Shown here in pieces: positions 22,841-32,312 of a stretch of DNA of 64,000 bases. Location of the stretch: positions 163,051,434 through 163,115,433 of the forward strand of contig JAVMKO010000001.1 in the NCBI GenBank assembly GCA_032164245.1. The letters are read 5' to 3'. This DNA comes from Sternotherus odoratus. Taxonomy: Eukaryota > Chordata > Testudines > Kinosternidae. The notes under the pieces were generated by a model. That model did not search any database. It had not been told where the DNA came from and saw only the letters and a program-made list of their open reading frames with translations. The position numbers and the translations under genes are program-made. Positions within the stretch are counted from its first letter, which is position 1, and each line of letters starts with the position of its first letter.

Positions 22841-22951
22841 TGGGATTTTCAAAGGAGCTTAAGGGAATTAGGCACCAACTCCGTATTTAATTCCAATTAG
22901 ATTTAAGCACCTCCCCCCCCCCCCCCACAGGTGTCTGAAAATCTCAGCCCC
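22841..22951. mobile_element. Palindromic MITE (GGGATTTTCAAAGG family)
   Basis: 'gggattttcaaaggagctta' at the left pairs imperfectly with the complement of 'tgtctgaaaatctcagcccc' at the right. A C14 run (22913-22926) has expanded inside. Another copy lies at about 63.0 kb. Confidence 0.55.
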
Positions 22952-23350
22952 ATATGAGTAGTCCTAAGTAAGTTAATGGGAATCATGTAATTATTCCTAT
23001 TGTCAGATGGGACCCTATGTGTTTAGCTGGATACCCACATCAATATCTAGATTCGGTAAAAAGCCTCCTCAGTCTATGTGGGACTACTCCACGGGCATAA
23101 AGGCCTCGGTGGGACTACTTGTGGGAATAAAGGCTTCAGGATCAGGCAACAAAGAGTGGATTAGCTCTGTGCTGCAACAAACAGAGTTCACCAGAGGATA
23201 ATTCCAGTTCACAGCAACTTTTGAGGTTTTTGCAACAAAATCAAATGCAATGTGGAACAAAACAGACTGTGTATGTCCTAGAGCCTGAGGATGTGGGAGA
23301 CTCACGTTCAATTCCCTGCTAGGCTTTATCCAGAGCAATTTTTTTCATCC

Positions 23351-24280
23351 CAGATCGCTAGGGCCCTACCAAATTCATGGCCATGAAAAATGCATCACAG
23401 ACTGTGAAATCTGGTCTCCCCCCGTGAAATCTGGCTATAATAGGGGGTGAGGGGTGGTTGCAGTGTATTCAGAGCTGGGTGGCTGGAAAGCAGCGGCTGC
23501 TGGCTGGGCACCCAGCTCTGTAGGTAGTGCTGCCACCAGCAGCAATGAAGAAGTGATGGTGGCATGGTAAGTGTGTGTGGGGGGAATCATCACTTTTTGG
23601 GCAGGGCATGTCTGGTCTAATGGGTGGGTGACTGCCCAGGGTGCTGCGGTCAGGGGTTGTTGTGGTCACCCTTCCCCACAGAGCTAGCCCAAGCCTCCTT
23701 TCAGCCCTGAGCCTAGAGCTGATGAGGTGCAGGGCTGGGGGCACCCCAGTCAGGATCTCCTACCATGCACCGGGCTCCAACTGCTAGTCCGGGCTGGGCT
23801 AGTGAGGGATGGGAATTCCTCTTCCTCTGCATGGACCGCTCTTGGGGCTGGGTCAGACCAACCTCTGGGAACCTCCCCCAGCTCCTCTGTGGCTGCTGGC
23901 TGGGAGCCTAGCTCTGAAGGCTGCACTGCCACCACCAGCCACTCAGAAGTAAGGGAGGCATGGTATGGTATTGTCCCCCTCACTTCTGTGTGGCGCTGGC
24001 TGGGAGCCCAGTTCTGAAGGCAGCATAGCTTCCAACAGGAGCACAGAAGTAGGGGGACGTGTCACGGTATTACCAATGCTTACAGTAGCCTTGCAGACAC
24101 CTAACCCTCCCACCCCCATTCCCCACAACCTCCTTTTGGGTCAGGAGGACCCCCATAGTTACAACACAGTAAAATATCAGATTAAAATATCTTAAATCTT
24201 GACATTTTGGATCTTTAAACTCCTAGGACCATGAAATTTATCAGACTGGACTGTGAATTTGGTAGGGTCCTACAGATCAC
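23351..24280. mobile_element. hAT non-autonomous element, 914 bp
   Basis: The element (23359-24272) starts TAGGGCCCTACCAAATTCA and ends TGAATTTGGTAGGGTCCTA, a 19-bp inverted repeat with one or two mismatches. It is flanked by 'cagatcgc' (23351-23358) and 'cagatcac' (24273-24280), seven of eight identical. Inside, a unit containing 'gctggctgggagccyagytc' recurs about every 110 bp near 23.89 and 23.99 kb, with a relative near 23.50 kb. The TAGGG ends differ from the CAGGG ends of the other hATs here, so a different transposase lineage is likely. Open frames are compositional. Confidence 0.88.
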
Positions 24281-24475
24281 TCATTCAAGCAGACCAGGGA
24301 CTTGAATCTGGATCTATCCCATCCTAAGGCAATGCCTAACCACCAGGCTCTAGAACAGGCGAGTCTCAGTCTCTTGCACACTTCATCCCTCATCCCCCAA
24401 ATGTTTTGGTTTAAGGAAACAGCTATTTCAATGAAATTTCATTTATCTGAAAATGTTCCGACTAGCTCTAACAAC
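24281..24475. repeat. Partial copy of tRNA-like palindromic element
   Basis: 'cagggacttgaatctggatc' and 'gcctaaccaccaggctctag' match the right half of the element at 38809-39283, followed at the same distance by 'gttccgactagctct'. Only the right half seems present. Confidence 0.45.
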
Positions 24476-24595
24476 AGCCCCCCAAGGGTCCATTCAGGCA
24501 GCTGGCGATAACACAAGAGTGCTCTGGCAACGACCCCAATACTGGGGAAAAAATGAGAGGAGGTAGCATAGGCTGTGGTAAATCTGTTGGAGAAT

Positions 24596-24792
24596 CTCTA
24601 GGACTGTGGTATTCAATAGGCAGACCACAGTGAAAATCTAGACTGCCAGATGGTTTTGAATGGACCGCCAACATCTTTTTATTTGCTTATTATGATCATT
24701 TTTGTTGTTTTCTATTATTTTCTCTGGAATCTGGACCTTGACCAAGGAATTTGGACCTTGACAAAAAATAGTTGATTACCCCTGCTGTTGGA
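24596..24792. mobile_element. hAT-like MITE, 181 bp
   Basis: The element (24604-24784) has a left end CTGTGGTATTCAA and a right end whose complement is CAGGGGTAATCAA (10 of 13 identical). It is flanked by 'ctctagga' and 'ctgttgga' (six of eight). An aged hAT MITE is the simplest reading. Confidence 0.6.
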
Positions 24793-24944
24793 AGATCAGC
24801 ACAAAGCAGCTGCAGTAGGAGTCACAATTTGACCTTACTAAGGCAAAACTCCAATTGAAGTTAAGCTCAGGGTTTTTTTTCTTTGAATATGCACTGAGAA
24901 AAACTGAGCAAGCACTTCAAGATGTGACCTAATAAAATAAGATG

Positions 24945-25125
24945 AATAGTTTGCATTTTGTAAATGCTATTTCCTTGAGGATCACAAAGTGCTTTCAAAG
25001 ATATTAAGTAAGCCTCAAAACATACCTGTGCAGGAAGCATTATTGGTTGTCTTTTACAGATGAATATACTAAGCATATAAAGGTAAAGGGACTTGGTCAT
25101 CGCCACAGTGTGTAAATAACCTCAA
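24945..25125 (-). repeat. MIR remnant
   Basis: The plus strand shows 'cacaaagtgctttcaaagat', 'cttttacagatgaatatact' and 'aagggacttggtcatcgcca', the complement of MIR 3' and core phrases. Ancient and non-coding. Confidence 0.6.
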
Positions 25126-26015
25126 GTCACGTTTGCCAACCGCTGGTCAGGTGACTTGTGGTGCTGCTCTGTCAGAGATGCCAAGGTGGATAGTTGGGTG
25201 GGAGTCTGATTCAAGAAAGCGATGGTCCATCACTCCCACTTACAGATCTTTTTTATTTGCCTTATGATAATCTGAAGAACCAATTTTAACTTCACTGAAA
25301 AGCTCCTGCCCTGGGCTTTTTTTGCCATCAAAATGAACAGGTGCCAAGCACCTGAGGTTTTACAAATTTTAAACAAATATTACCATGTCCTAGTAAAGAA
25401 GCACCGGAACACCGAGTGCATTTTGTCATTTTACAGAGCACGGTTGTTGCCTCTGATGGTGCCTGCAAATTCTTTAGTCGTGTGGGTTGCTCGACCCTAA
25501 AACTGGAAGATGTATGCCAGAGTGTGGCTGGTTAACTGGATTGGCAAGACAGATCTTAGAACCGTATGTGTGCTGGCATGTAAAGAGACCTGGCAGATCT
25601 GCATTGGAGCCATAAAGTTCCGAACACAGATGAGACTCTTCAGTTCCAACTTTGCCATTTTCAAATAACAGTGCAATTACAACAGAAATTGGCAGATGCA
25701 CATGAAATGAATGCTATCTGGGGCCCTAGCTTTTCATTTTGCTGAGCAGTCTGCCTGACCTTCAGTGTAGAACAGTACCAAGACATTAAAAAAGAAATTG
25801 TGAATACTTTGTAAGGCAGACATGCCCACGTTGTTCATGGGGGGGATGGGGGGGGGGTGAGGGGGAGATTGATCCCCACAAATGAGTTAGCTGCATATCT
25901 TGGGAGTATATTGTAAAGCAGCATTTAAAATAAAGATGTTTGGGAAAATTTCTCACTTCCTTGAGAATGTGGATTTTCTTTGTAAAGGCTTATTCCTTAT
26001 TTTCCCCACAAAACA
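25126..26015. other. Unassigned intergenic DNA
   Basis: Contains interrupted G-runs at 25839-25857. No gene visible. Confidence 0.4.
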
Positions 26016-26106
26016 GATCCTCAGCTGGCGTAAATCAGCATGGCTCTAATGAAGGGTTTACACTTGATGTTACACCAGTTTACCCCCACTGAGAATCTGG
26101 CCTTGC
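26016..26106. mobile_element. Palindromic MITE (CAGATCCTCAGCTGG family)
   Basis: 'cagatcctcagctggcgtaa' pairs imperfectly with the complement of 'tttacccccactgagaatctgg'. This is the same family as the split copy at 56.6-56.9 kb and the half copy at 49.57 kb. Confidence 0.6.
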
Positions 26107-28290
26107 AAATGTATTTACTCATTTATTTATAACTTTGTATTGTTGCACCTATAATCTTAGTAGTGAAATGCCACATCTATTTAAAACAATCAGAAACATG
26201 CAGGCCACTCAGTGGAATGAGCCCATCAATCAACCTGTCTTATGATAAACAGTAATAATAACCAACAGCCAAATTAAACAAAGAACAAGATACTAGGCCC
26301 TGATGATCACCAAACGCGGGTTCTGAAGAACCATTAGGGAGAGCAGATTCCAAAGGCCAGGCTTCTCAATTGGAAATTCTCTCTTTGCAGTCCCAGAAAG
26401 ATAAATTCCAGGCACTAATAATAACAACATTCCTAGGCATCTCAGCTAGCATGATATACTAAATAGCCATGCCCCAGAATCTGTGCAGCTTTGAAGGATC
26501 TGGTAGTGTCCCAGGTTAGAGAAAGCTCTCCAGGTTATAGCACTAAGATTTGACATTGAAGAATGGTACAAGAGAAACATGTCTACGGAGGTGGTGTCCA
26601 CATAGCTGCGACTAAACTCCCCAAGTCCTGTCCCACTCCCAGCATGCACCTGGTTTGTTATAAAACCTGGTGTGGATTTTTTGGGGCCAGTTTCTTTGAT
26701 AGATCTAATGGTCTATTCTAGTCAGATCTCTGGGATAAATCTTCTCAGAATATAGCTTTAGTAGCCAATGTTCCTTGTAAACAATCCTGTATATATGGCA
26801 CAGGATAGGCACTGTGCCACTCACCTCTCTCCTGTGGGGCCCCAGCAGGGATGCCTTTTAAGAATCAATGCAGGTCAGCAGAGACTCTAGAGCTCCAGCC
26901 TGACAGCTCGCACCACAACCCCCTCTACACACACTCTCCTCACTCCATACACACACAACCCCCTACCCCTCCATCCATACAACGCCCCTTGTCCCTCATA
27001 TAACATATGCCTTGCTTTAAAAAAAAGTGGGAGCTTGCCCAAGGACAAAAAAGGCACCACTCAGTGGACTGTGCAGCCCGCTCTGTACCAAAAAATATCA
27101 AAAAAATAGAAATGTAGAAGGAACTTTGGTAGTAGCCATTGCAGAAAAAGAACCGCTGGCATTAATATACACTGACCTACCTTTGAAAATTAGCTGCAAG
27201 CTCCCGCCTGCTGCTGAAGCTGCAAGATCATTTTCAAAGGTAGCTTCAAATAGGGCACATAACAGTAATCTAAGCTGGAGCAACAAAGGCCTGGATAATG
27301 AGGCGCAGTCCGCAACAGAAAGGGAAGATCACAGTCTCCTGCTGCAGTTAAAGAAAGAACACAACAGGTCATCCCAATTATTTGTAAAATCAAGAGTAAT
27401 GAAGACTCCCATAGAGTCGGGGACACTGCACGATGCTGGAGAAGTGTAGCTTCTAGTTCCCCATAGAGGATATATACAGACACACTCCTCTCCTTTTTAT
27501 TATAAACCTGTGATTTTGGGCCCCCAACTTGAGGGGCTATAAAGGAGCCTGATTTTCAGAGAGTAGGTTGTCTGCGCTCTGGTAATCACCCGAAGTTGGT
27601 CACCCGGAAACCGAGGCACTCAGAATCACTGGTCACTTCTGAAAAGCTTGTCAACTGTGTCTAGAATGGATGGAGCTCGATTTGCACGAAAGTGAACTTT
27701 TAAAAATAATTCTTAAAAAACAAAACAAAAACTAAGTAGACAACAGGCAAGATTAAAAGGAAGCAAATCAGCATCTTTGGACAAGCTCTAAGAGTGTTTA
27801 TAACAGCAATATTAGTTCAAAATACTCGCTCGGATGAAGAATAGAGAATTTCCTAAATACTTGCTGTAGCCTTGTCATTTGGATGGGTTTGGGGAGGGAG
27901 GGGAAAGGAGATAGAAGGCACTACAAATGAATACACGATTCAGATCAGAACTTGAACCCTAAGCTGCTGGTCACCTCCTACAAGGCTGTACATAAATCTG
28001 CCCTTACCATTCTTCTTTGTCGAGCTTCACACATCACCTCATCCGCCCTGTCAGCATTCTTGCCCTGGCTCTCCCTGTTGTCACGTTTTCCCAGATAATC
28101 ACCTCTGTGCCTGTCATGCGGCCCTCATGCATAGCTCAAACTCTGTGATTTCATCTGCAAAGCCCCTGCTTTGTCCACATTTAAGTCATTCACTTCTGAT
28201 GTGATGTCACTGATTTGAACAGAAGGGAAAATCACTGTTGTTTTTCTCCCCCTCTTGGTCTCTGATTTTCTCTCTGTCCATCCTTATATT
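26107..28290. other. Unassigned intergenic DNA
   Basis: Two kilobases with no gene I can support. The 140-codon frame at 27027-27449 has no recognisable domain and overlaps open frames on the other strand. A short perfect palindromic pair lies at 27177-27243. Confidence 0.4.
27177..27243. repeat. 14-bp perfect inverted repeat (possible tiny MITE)
   Basis: 'ctacctttgaaaat' at 27177-27190 and 'attttcaaaggtag' at 27230-27243 are exact complements. An inner pair ('gctgcaagct', 'agctgcaag') sits between them. The stem could fold; family unknown. Confidence 0.6.
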
Positions 28291-28385
28291 GAGCATTGCT
28301 TGGGATAGGGCCTCTCGCTTTGTATGTCAGGAAAACACCAAACACAACATGGATGCCACCGCAAATTATAAATAATGGTTATTGC
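28291..28385 (+). repeat. CORE-SINE 3' remnant
   Basis: 'ttgggatagggcctctcgct' followed by 'ttgtatgt' and 'aataatggtta' resembles the amniote CORE-SINE 3' part. Weak but consistent with the copies at 1-140 and 51.8 kb. Confidence 0.4.
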
Positions 28386-29192
28386 CAGTATTGGACAGGG
28401 AAGCAGAAAAGGGAGTGGAGCATCATGGTGACGTCATGAGCTGCCTGCAGTCTAGGGTGCTCAGTGGGTCGTCTGAAATACTTTATTCTTGGCAATGTCT
28501 CTCAGATGCTTCTGGAGAGAAAGGTAACCTGTACCTAAGCCTTGATAGGCTTTTCACGCTTCATGATGATTCCAAACATGGGTTTTTTTTTTAGTGCTAT
28601 GGAGGATGTTTGATCCAAAGTAATTGGAAGAAGCCAGAAGAGACTGGCACTGAACAGCCATTTGGAGATACTCTGACTGAGTCCCATGGACATACATGCA
28701 TCATACAAAAACCAATGCAGGGTCATCTGCGTATGTCTTCAGACCGCTGGAACCAATATCTATGAGAGGTGTTACCTGCCCATTCATCTCAGCCAGGCCC
28801 CTGTGATCTTTGCAACTGTGAAATTTGGCAGTTTCCAAAGATGCCAGACATTTCACCAGGCTGTGGCAGCCAGGCCGCTGACATTTTATATTTTGTCTCC
28901 TAGCCCTGCCAGATGCTTCTTGGTCTGTAGTAAATTGGCTTACAGGGCATGCTCCTCACACTGTTCTAAACAGCCAGCCCTTTGGGATTTTTATGTTTAC
29001 GCAAATTTTAATTAAAAATAAACAAACTAAAAAAACATAGCTAGCCTCACTTGTTGATATAAATGAATGTGAGGCCCAGGCCTGTCCATTCAGGAAGGGT
29101 AACTATCACCTCCAAACAAAGGGAAGAGTGAAAGGACTATAAGCTGGTGCTGCAGAAGGGCAGGATCCCATGTACCATTCCAGACACGTTCC
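28386..29192. other. Unassigned intergenic DNA
   Basis: No gene, repeat or RNA recognised. Confidence 0.4.
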
Positions 29193-29282
29193 CTTTCCAT
29201 CTCTCTGAAGCTTTCCATCTCTCTGAAACTTTCCATCTCTCTGAAACTTTCCATCTCTCTGAAACTTTCCATCTCTCTGAAA
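29193..29282. repeat. 18-bp minisatellite, five units
   Basis: Five head-to-tail copies of CTTTCCATCTCTCTGAAA (the first ends in G), nearly perfect. Because 18 is a multiple of three, none of the three minus-strand frames meets a stop, so three overlapping repetitive frames of 75-103 codons appear there. These are not genes. The uniformity suggests recent expansion. Confidence 0.95.
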
Positions 29283-30695
29283 CTTTTTGAAGGGGGAAAA
29301 GATATTGCCAAACCAAGAAGTTGTATATTGGAGCTCCCTCCCCCCCCCCAATATGCTTTCTCACACTCTTTTACAGAGATGCTCCCTAGAAGTGAAGGCA
29401 TAAAGTTTATTAGAGTTATTGGGGTGTTCTCTATAGCACCCCTCCCTTTTCCCTTCAGTTGTACTCTCTAGGTACTTTTAGAGATGTAATGGGCATGGAG
29501 AAGTTAAAAGTACTGTTCAGAGGCTGCCTTTCAGCTCCTTACATGCTTCCTAAGTAGAAGAAAAAGGACTCAGAGTTGTTTGGGGTTTCCACCTCTTTTT
29601 TCCCCTCTCTCTGACATGAACAGTCACATTTACCAGTCACTGAGGTCCATGGCATTGTGTCCAACTCTGCCAGAGATTAATTTGTTCTGAAATCTTACTG
29701 ATGCTTTTTGGTAAAACAAAATATTCAAGTGGTATGTAGTGCTGATTTCATGCCCCATCTCTCTTGCCCCCCATCTTCCCCAATGAATCCATCTATCGCC
29801 CTCCAAATGCACCTCTCACATCAAAAACACCAGCACACAGAAAAATTGTTGTTGTGCCAGATGCCTCTCTCAGATTCTTTGATATCGTGTCCATTCATTG
29901 CTTGCCCATATGACTCGGCCTGAAGCTCTATAGGATACTCAAGTTTGCACCCATGTGGTATGGTCTCTCTGGAATGAGACAATAGTTTCCCTATATTTTA
30001 GAGTCAAAAATGCTATCTTGCCTGCTCAAGTAATAGGATCAGAAGAGTAGAGACTGTAAAGAACTGTCTCTCTCATGGAGAATGTGCCTCCAAGTGATGA
30101 TCTGAAATTGTAGGAGAATGGGGCTACTCATGTACTTCAAAGTTATGTGACTAACGTTACTCATAAGTGAAAGCATTTTGCTGGATTGGAGCCATAAATA
30201 TGGTGCAGAGTAAGATTTTATTCTGAGCATTTATCCACTTTGTTGACATGGCTAACATCACCAGTATAGGAGACCCGGAATATAGAGACAACACAACACA
30301 AAATGACTTAGTATGATACTGTTCCATGGGGCTGGAAAAGTTTATTTGCAGAGAAAGCAAAAGAGAACTATTAGATAATTAACAAGCACCCATTTCTTAT
30401 GGCCTGCCTTCTCTCTTTGAGAGTTTCCCAGACTGCTCCCCATTATGAGTGAGACTGACAGTCTCGACCACCAGTGATCTGACCATCCTAGCCAGGCAGG
30501 GGAAATGATGGCCCAACCCAGAGATGTTGACCATAAGCAGTCCATAAAATTCTAGAATTCTATGGATGAAATTCTATGGACTGTGTTATGCAGACAAAAT
30601 GGTATAATGTGTACTACGGGGAGGTGATTGCGAAAGCAGACAAATGTGCTATGCATTAAGGAGGAGTATAAAAGAATAGCAGAGGGGCAAAAATC
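29283..30695. other. Unassigned intergenic DNA
   Basis: Nothing recognised except octamer-like 'attctatgg' strings at 30553-30581, which could be a CR1 tail remnant. Confidence 0.4.
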
Positions 30696-31105
30696 AGTGT
30701 GTAACGACAAAACCAGAAAGGCTAAAGCACAAAATGAGTAGCACCCAGCAAGGGACGTAAAAGGCAGTAGGAATGGGTTCTTTAGATACATTAGGAGCAA
30801 GAGAAAGACCAAGGAAAGTATAAGTCCTCTACTTAGCAGGGAAGGAGAGGTAATAACAGATGACATCAAGAAGGGTGAGGTGTATAATTTAGGTTAGACA
30901 TTTGGAAAAGCTTTCTAGCTATAAGAGCAGTTAAACCCCGGAATAGGCTTCCAAGGGAGGTTGTGTAATTCCCCTCACTGGAGGTTTTAAAGAGCAGACT
31001 GAAGAAACATCTGTCCAGGATGGTCTAGGTTTACTTGGTCCTGCCTCAGCACAGTGGGCTGGACTAGATGATCTATCAAGGTCCCTTCCAGCCCTACAAT
31101 TCTAT
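30696..31105 (+). mobile_element. CR1 with internal deletion of the RT region
   Basis: From 30696 to about 30882 the plus strand encodes the CR1 segment upstream of the reverse transcriptase (NGFFRYIRSKRKTKESISPL, then EGEVITDD). The same segment occurs as GFFRYVSSKKKVKESMGPL in the 34.0 kb copy. At about 30883 it jumps directly into CR1 3' sequence ('ggaagcttt...', 'gaggttttaaagagcagact', 'ccctacaattctatgac'). Roughly 1.5-1.8 kb that would hold the catalytic domain is missing, judged against the longer copy. The end carries one octamer-like tail. Confidence 0.75.
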
Positions 31106-31299
31106 GACTTTATGATTAATGGACTATGTAAACCCTTTTAGTGTGCACTAAATGTTCCCTACTGCTTTTTAATGTAGTGCTGGGAACTTATAGTGTGCAC
31201 CAGCAGGGCCTATGGGGTCCAATTAATGTGTAGCATTTCTGCGTGCTTTAGAAATCACTCTCCTGTAGTGCACATTACCTCACTGTGAACACAAGCCAT
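31106..31299. other. Short unassigned segment, MITE-like wording
   Basis: Repeated 'tagtgtgcac' phrases (about 31139 and 31190, 'gtagtgcaca' near 31266) suggest a palindromic repeat, but the ends are not clear. Confidence 0.35.
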
Positions 31300-31342
31300 A
31301 GATGATTATAAAGATCCCTTCTGGCATGAAATCCATGAGCAA
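31300..31342 (+). repeat. CR1 3' end fragment
   Basis: 'tagatgattataaagatccc' plus 'ttctggcatgaaatccatga' matches the 3' end style of the 45 and 56.8 kb CR1-like copies. Very short. Confidence 0.4.
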
Positions 31343-31800
31343 CTCAGAAAGTGACACTGACCTTCTCAAACAGACCACTCACCTCTTGCCAGGGAGGCTA
31401 AAGTCCAGCCATGTACGAGGTCCTGCCTGTTAAAGAATTGCCTCATTGTATGCAGTTTTCACAATCCTCACTCCGCAGTTGATTCAGCCTTGGATACATT
31501 CACCTCTTCTCGCTGCTTGAGCCAAATAGCCCTTTCCGAAATCTATGCCAAACCCAGCTTTCCTCCTGGGACAATAAATTAAAATTCATTTTATTTACCA
31601 AGCTTTCTCCCCTGAATCAAATGAATGTGTTGACAGATGACAAATTAATAAATATAAAGAAATGAATGGTAGGGGAAAATCATATGTCTTTGTTCCGGGG
31701 GGACTAGAAACGTGACTGTTGCATTATTTTTGATGTGTTTAACACTTTTAATGCTCACGAAATGTGCTGCAGTAATAGCCGTAGAAAATGAAATAGTCTA
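31343..31800. other. Unassigned AT-rich DNA
   Basis: No feature recognised between the CR1 fragment and the Helitron flank. Confidence 0.4.
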
Positions 31801-31810
31801 TATCATAGAA

Positions 31811-32311
31811 TCCTATATAATAAAAGGCCAGAGGATGTTTGTCCGAAGTTGTCATGTGCAGTACAGATGGCCCGGACGAACAACATGCTGGGAGTGGTAG
31901 TTCAGTGGCACAAAATGGCCGCCACGCATGCGCCGCCGCGAGCCTCAGAGACGGCCCGGACAAATAGGGGTAAGCACTTTGGCCCGTCCCCAGTGAGGTA
32001 ACAGGGCACAGTGCTGCGAGGCAGTGGTAGAGCGGGGAGGGACCCCAGTGAGGTAACAGGGCACGGTGCAGCGGGACTGAGGGGCAGTGGTAGAGCAGGG
32101 GTGGACCCCAGTGAGGTAACAGCACGATGCTGAGGGGTAGTGGTAGAGAAGGAGGGGGACCCCAGTGAGGTAACACGGCACGGTGCAGTGGGACTGAGAG
32201 GCAGTGGCAGAGCGGGGGAGGGACTCAGTGAAGTGACAGGGCACGGTGCAGGGGGACTGAGGGCAAACACCATTAAGCACTTTGGCCCGTGTACACGGGT
32301 TTTTACACTAG
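31811..32311 (+). mobile_element. Non-autonomous Helitron, 501 bp
   Basis: The 5' end is TCCTATATAATAAAAGG, preceded by A (31810). The 3' end has the palindrome CCCGTGTACACGGG (32286-32299), then 11 bases, then CTAG-equivalent bases ending at 32311, followed by T (32312). TC...CTRR termini, a subterminal hairpin, A/T insertion and no target duplication are the Helitron rules. The 5' motif is very like that of vertebrate Helitrons such as Helibat. Inside lie about five imperfect copies of a 40-65-bp unit containing 'ccccagtgaggtaacagggc' (about 31989-32250). No Rep/helicase is encoded, so it depends on an autonomous partner. Confidence 0.85.
31989..32262. repeat. Tandem units inside the Helitron
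   Basis: The phrase 'cagtgaggtaacagggcac' (variants 'gtgaggtaacagcacg', 'gtgaagtgacagggcac') recurs at about 31991, 32046, 32109, 32163 and 32227, each followed by 'gggcagtggtagagc'-like sequence. The minus-strand frames of 111-142 codons reading repeated Pro/Leu/Ser blocks are its translation, not a gene. Confidence 0.8.
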
Positions 32312-32312
32312 T

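Noticed and set aside
27027..27449. 140-codon frame
   Set aside because: No recognisable domain, overlaps frames on the other strand and no splice or promoter context; kept as unassigned.
29090..29401. Coiled-coil-like repeated peptide
   Set aside because: Created by an 18-bp minisatellite in all three frames.
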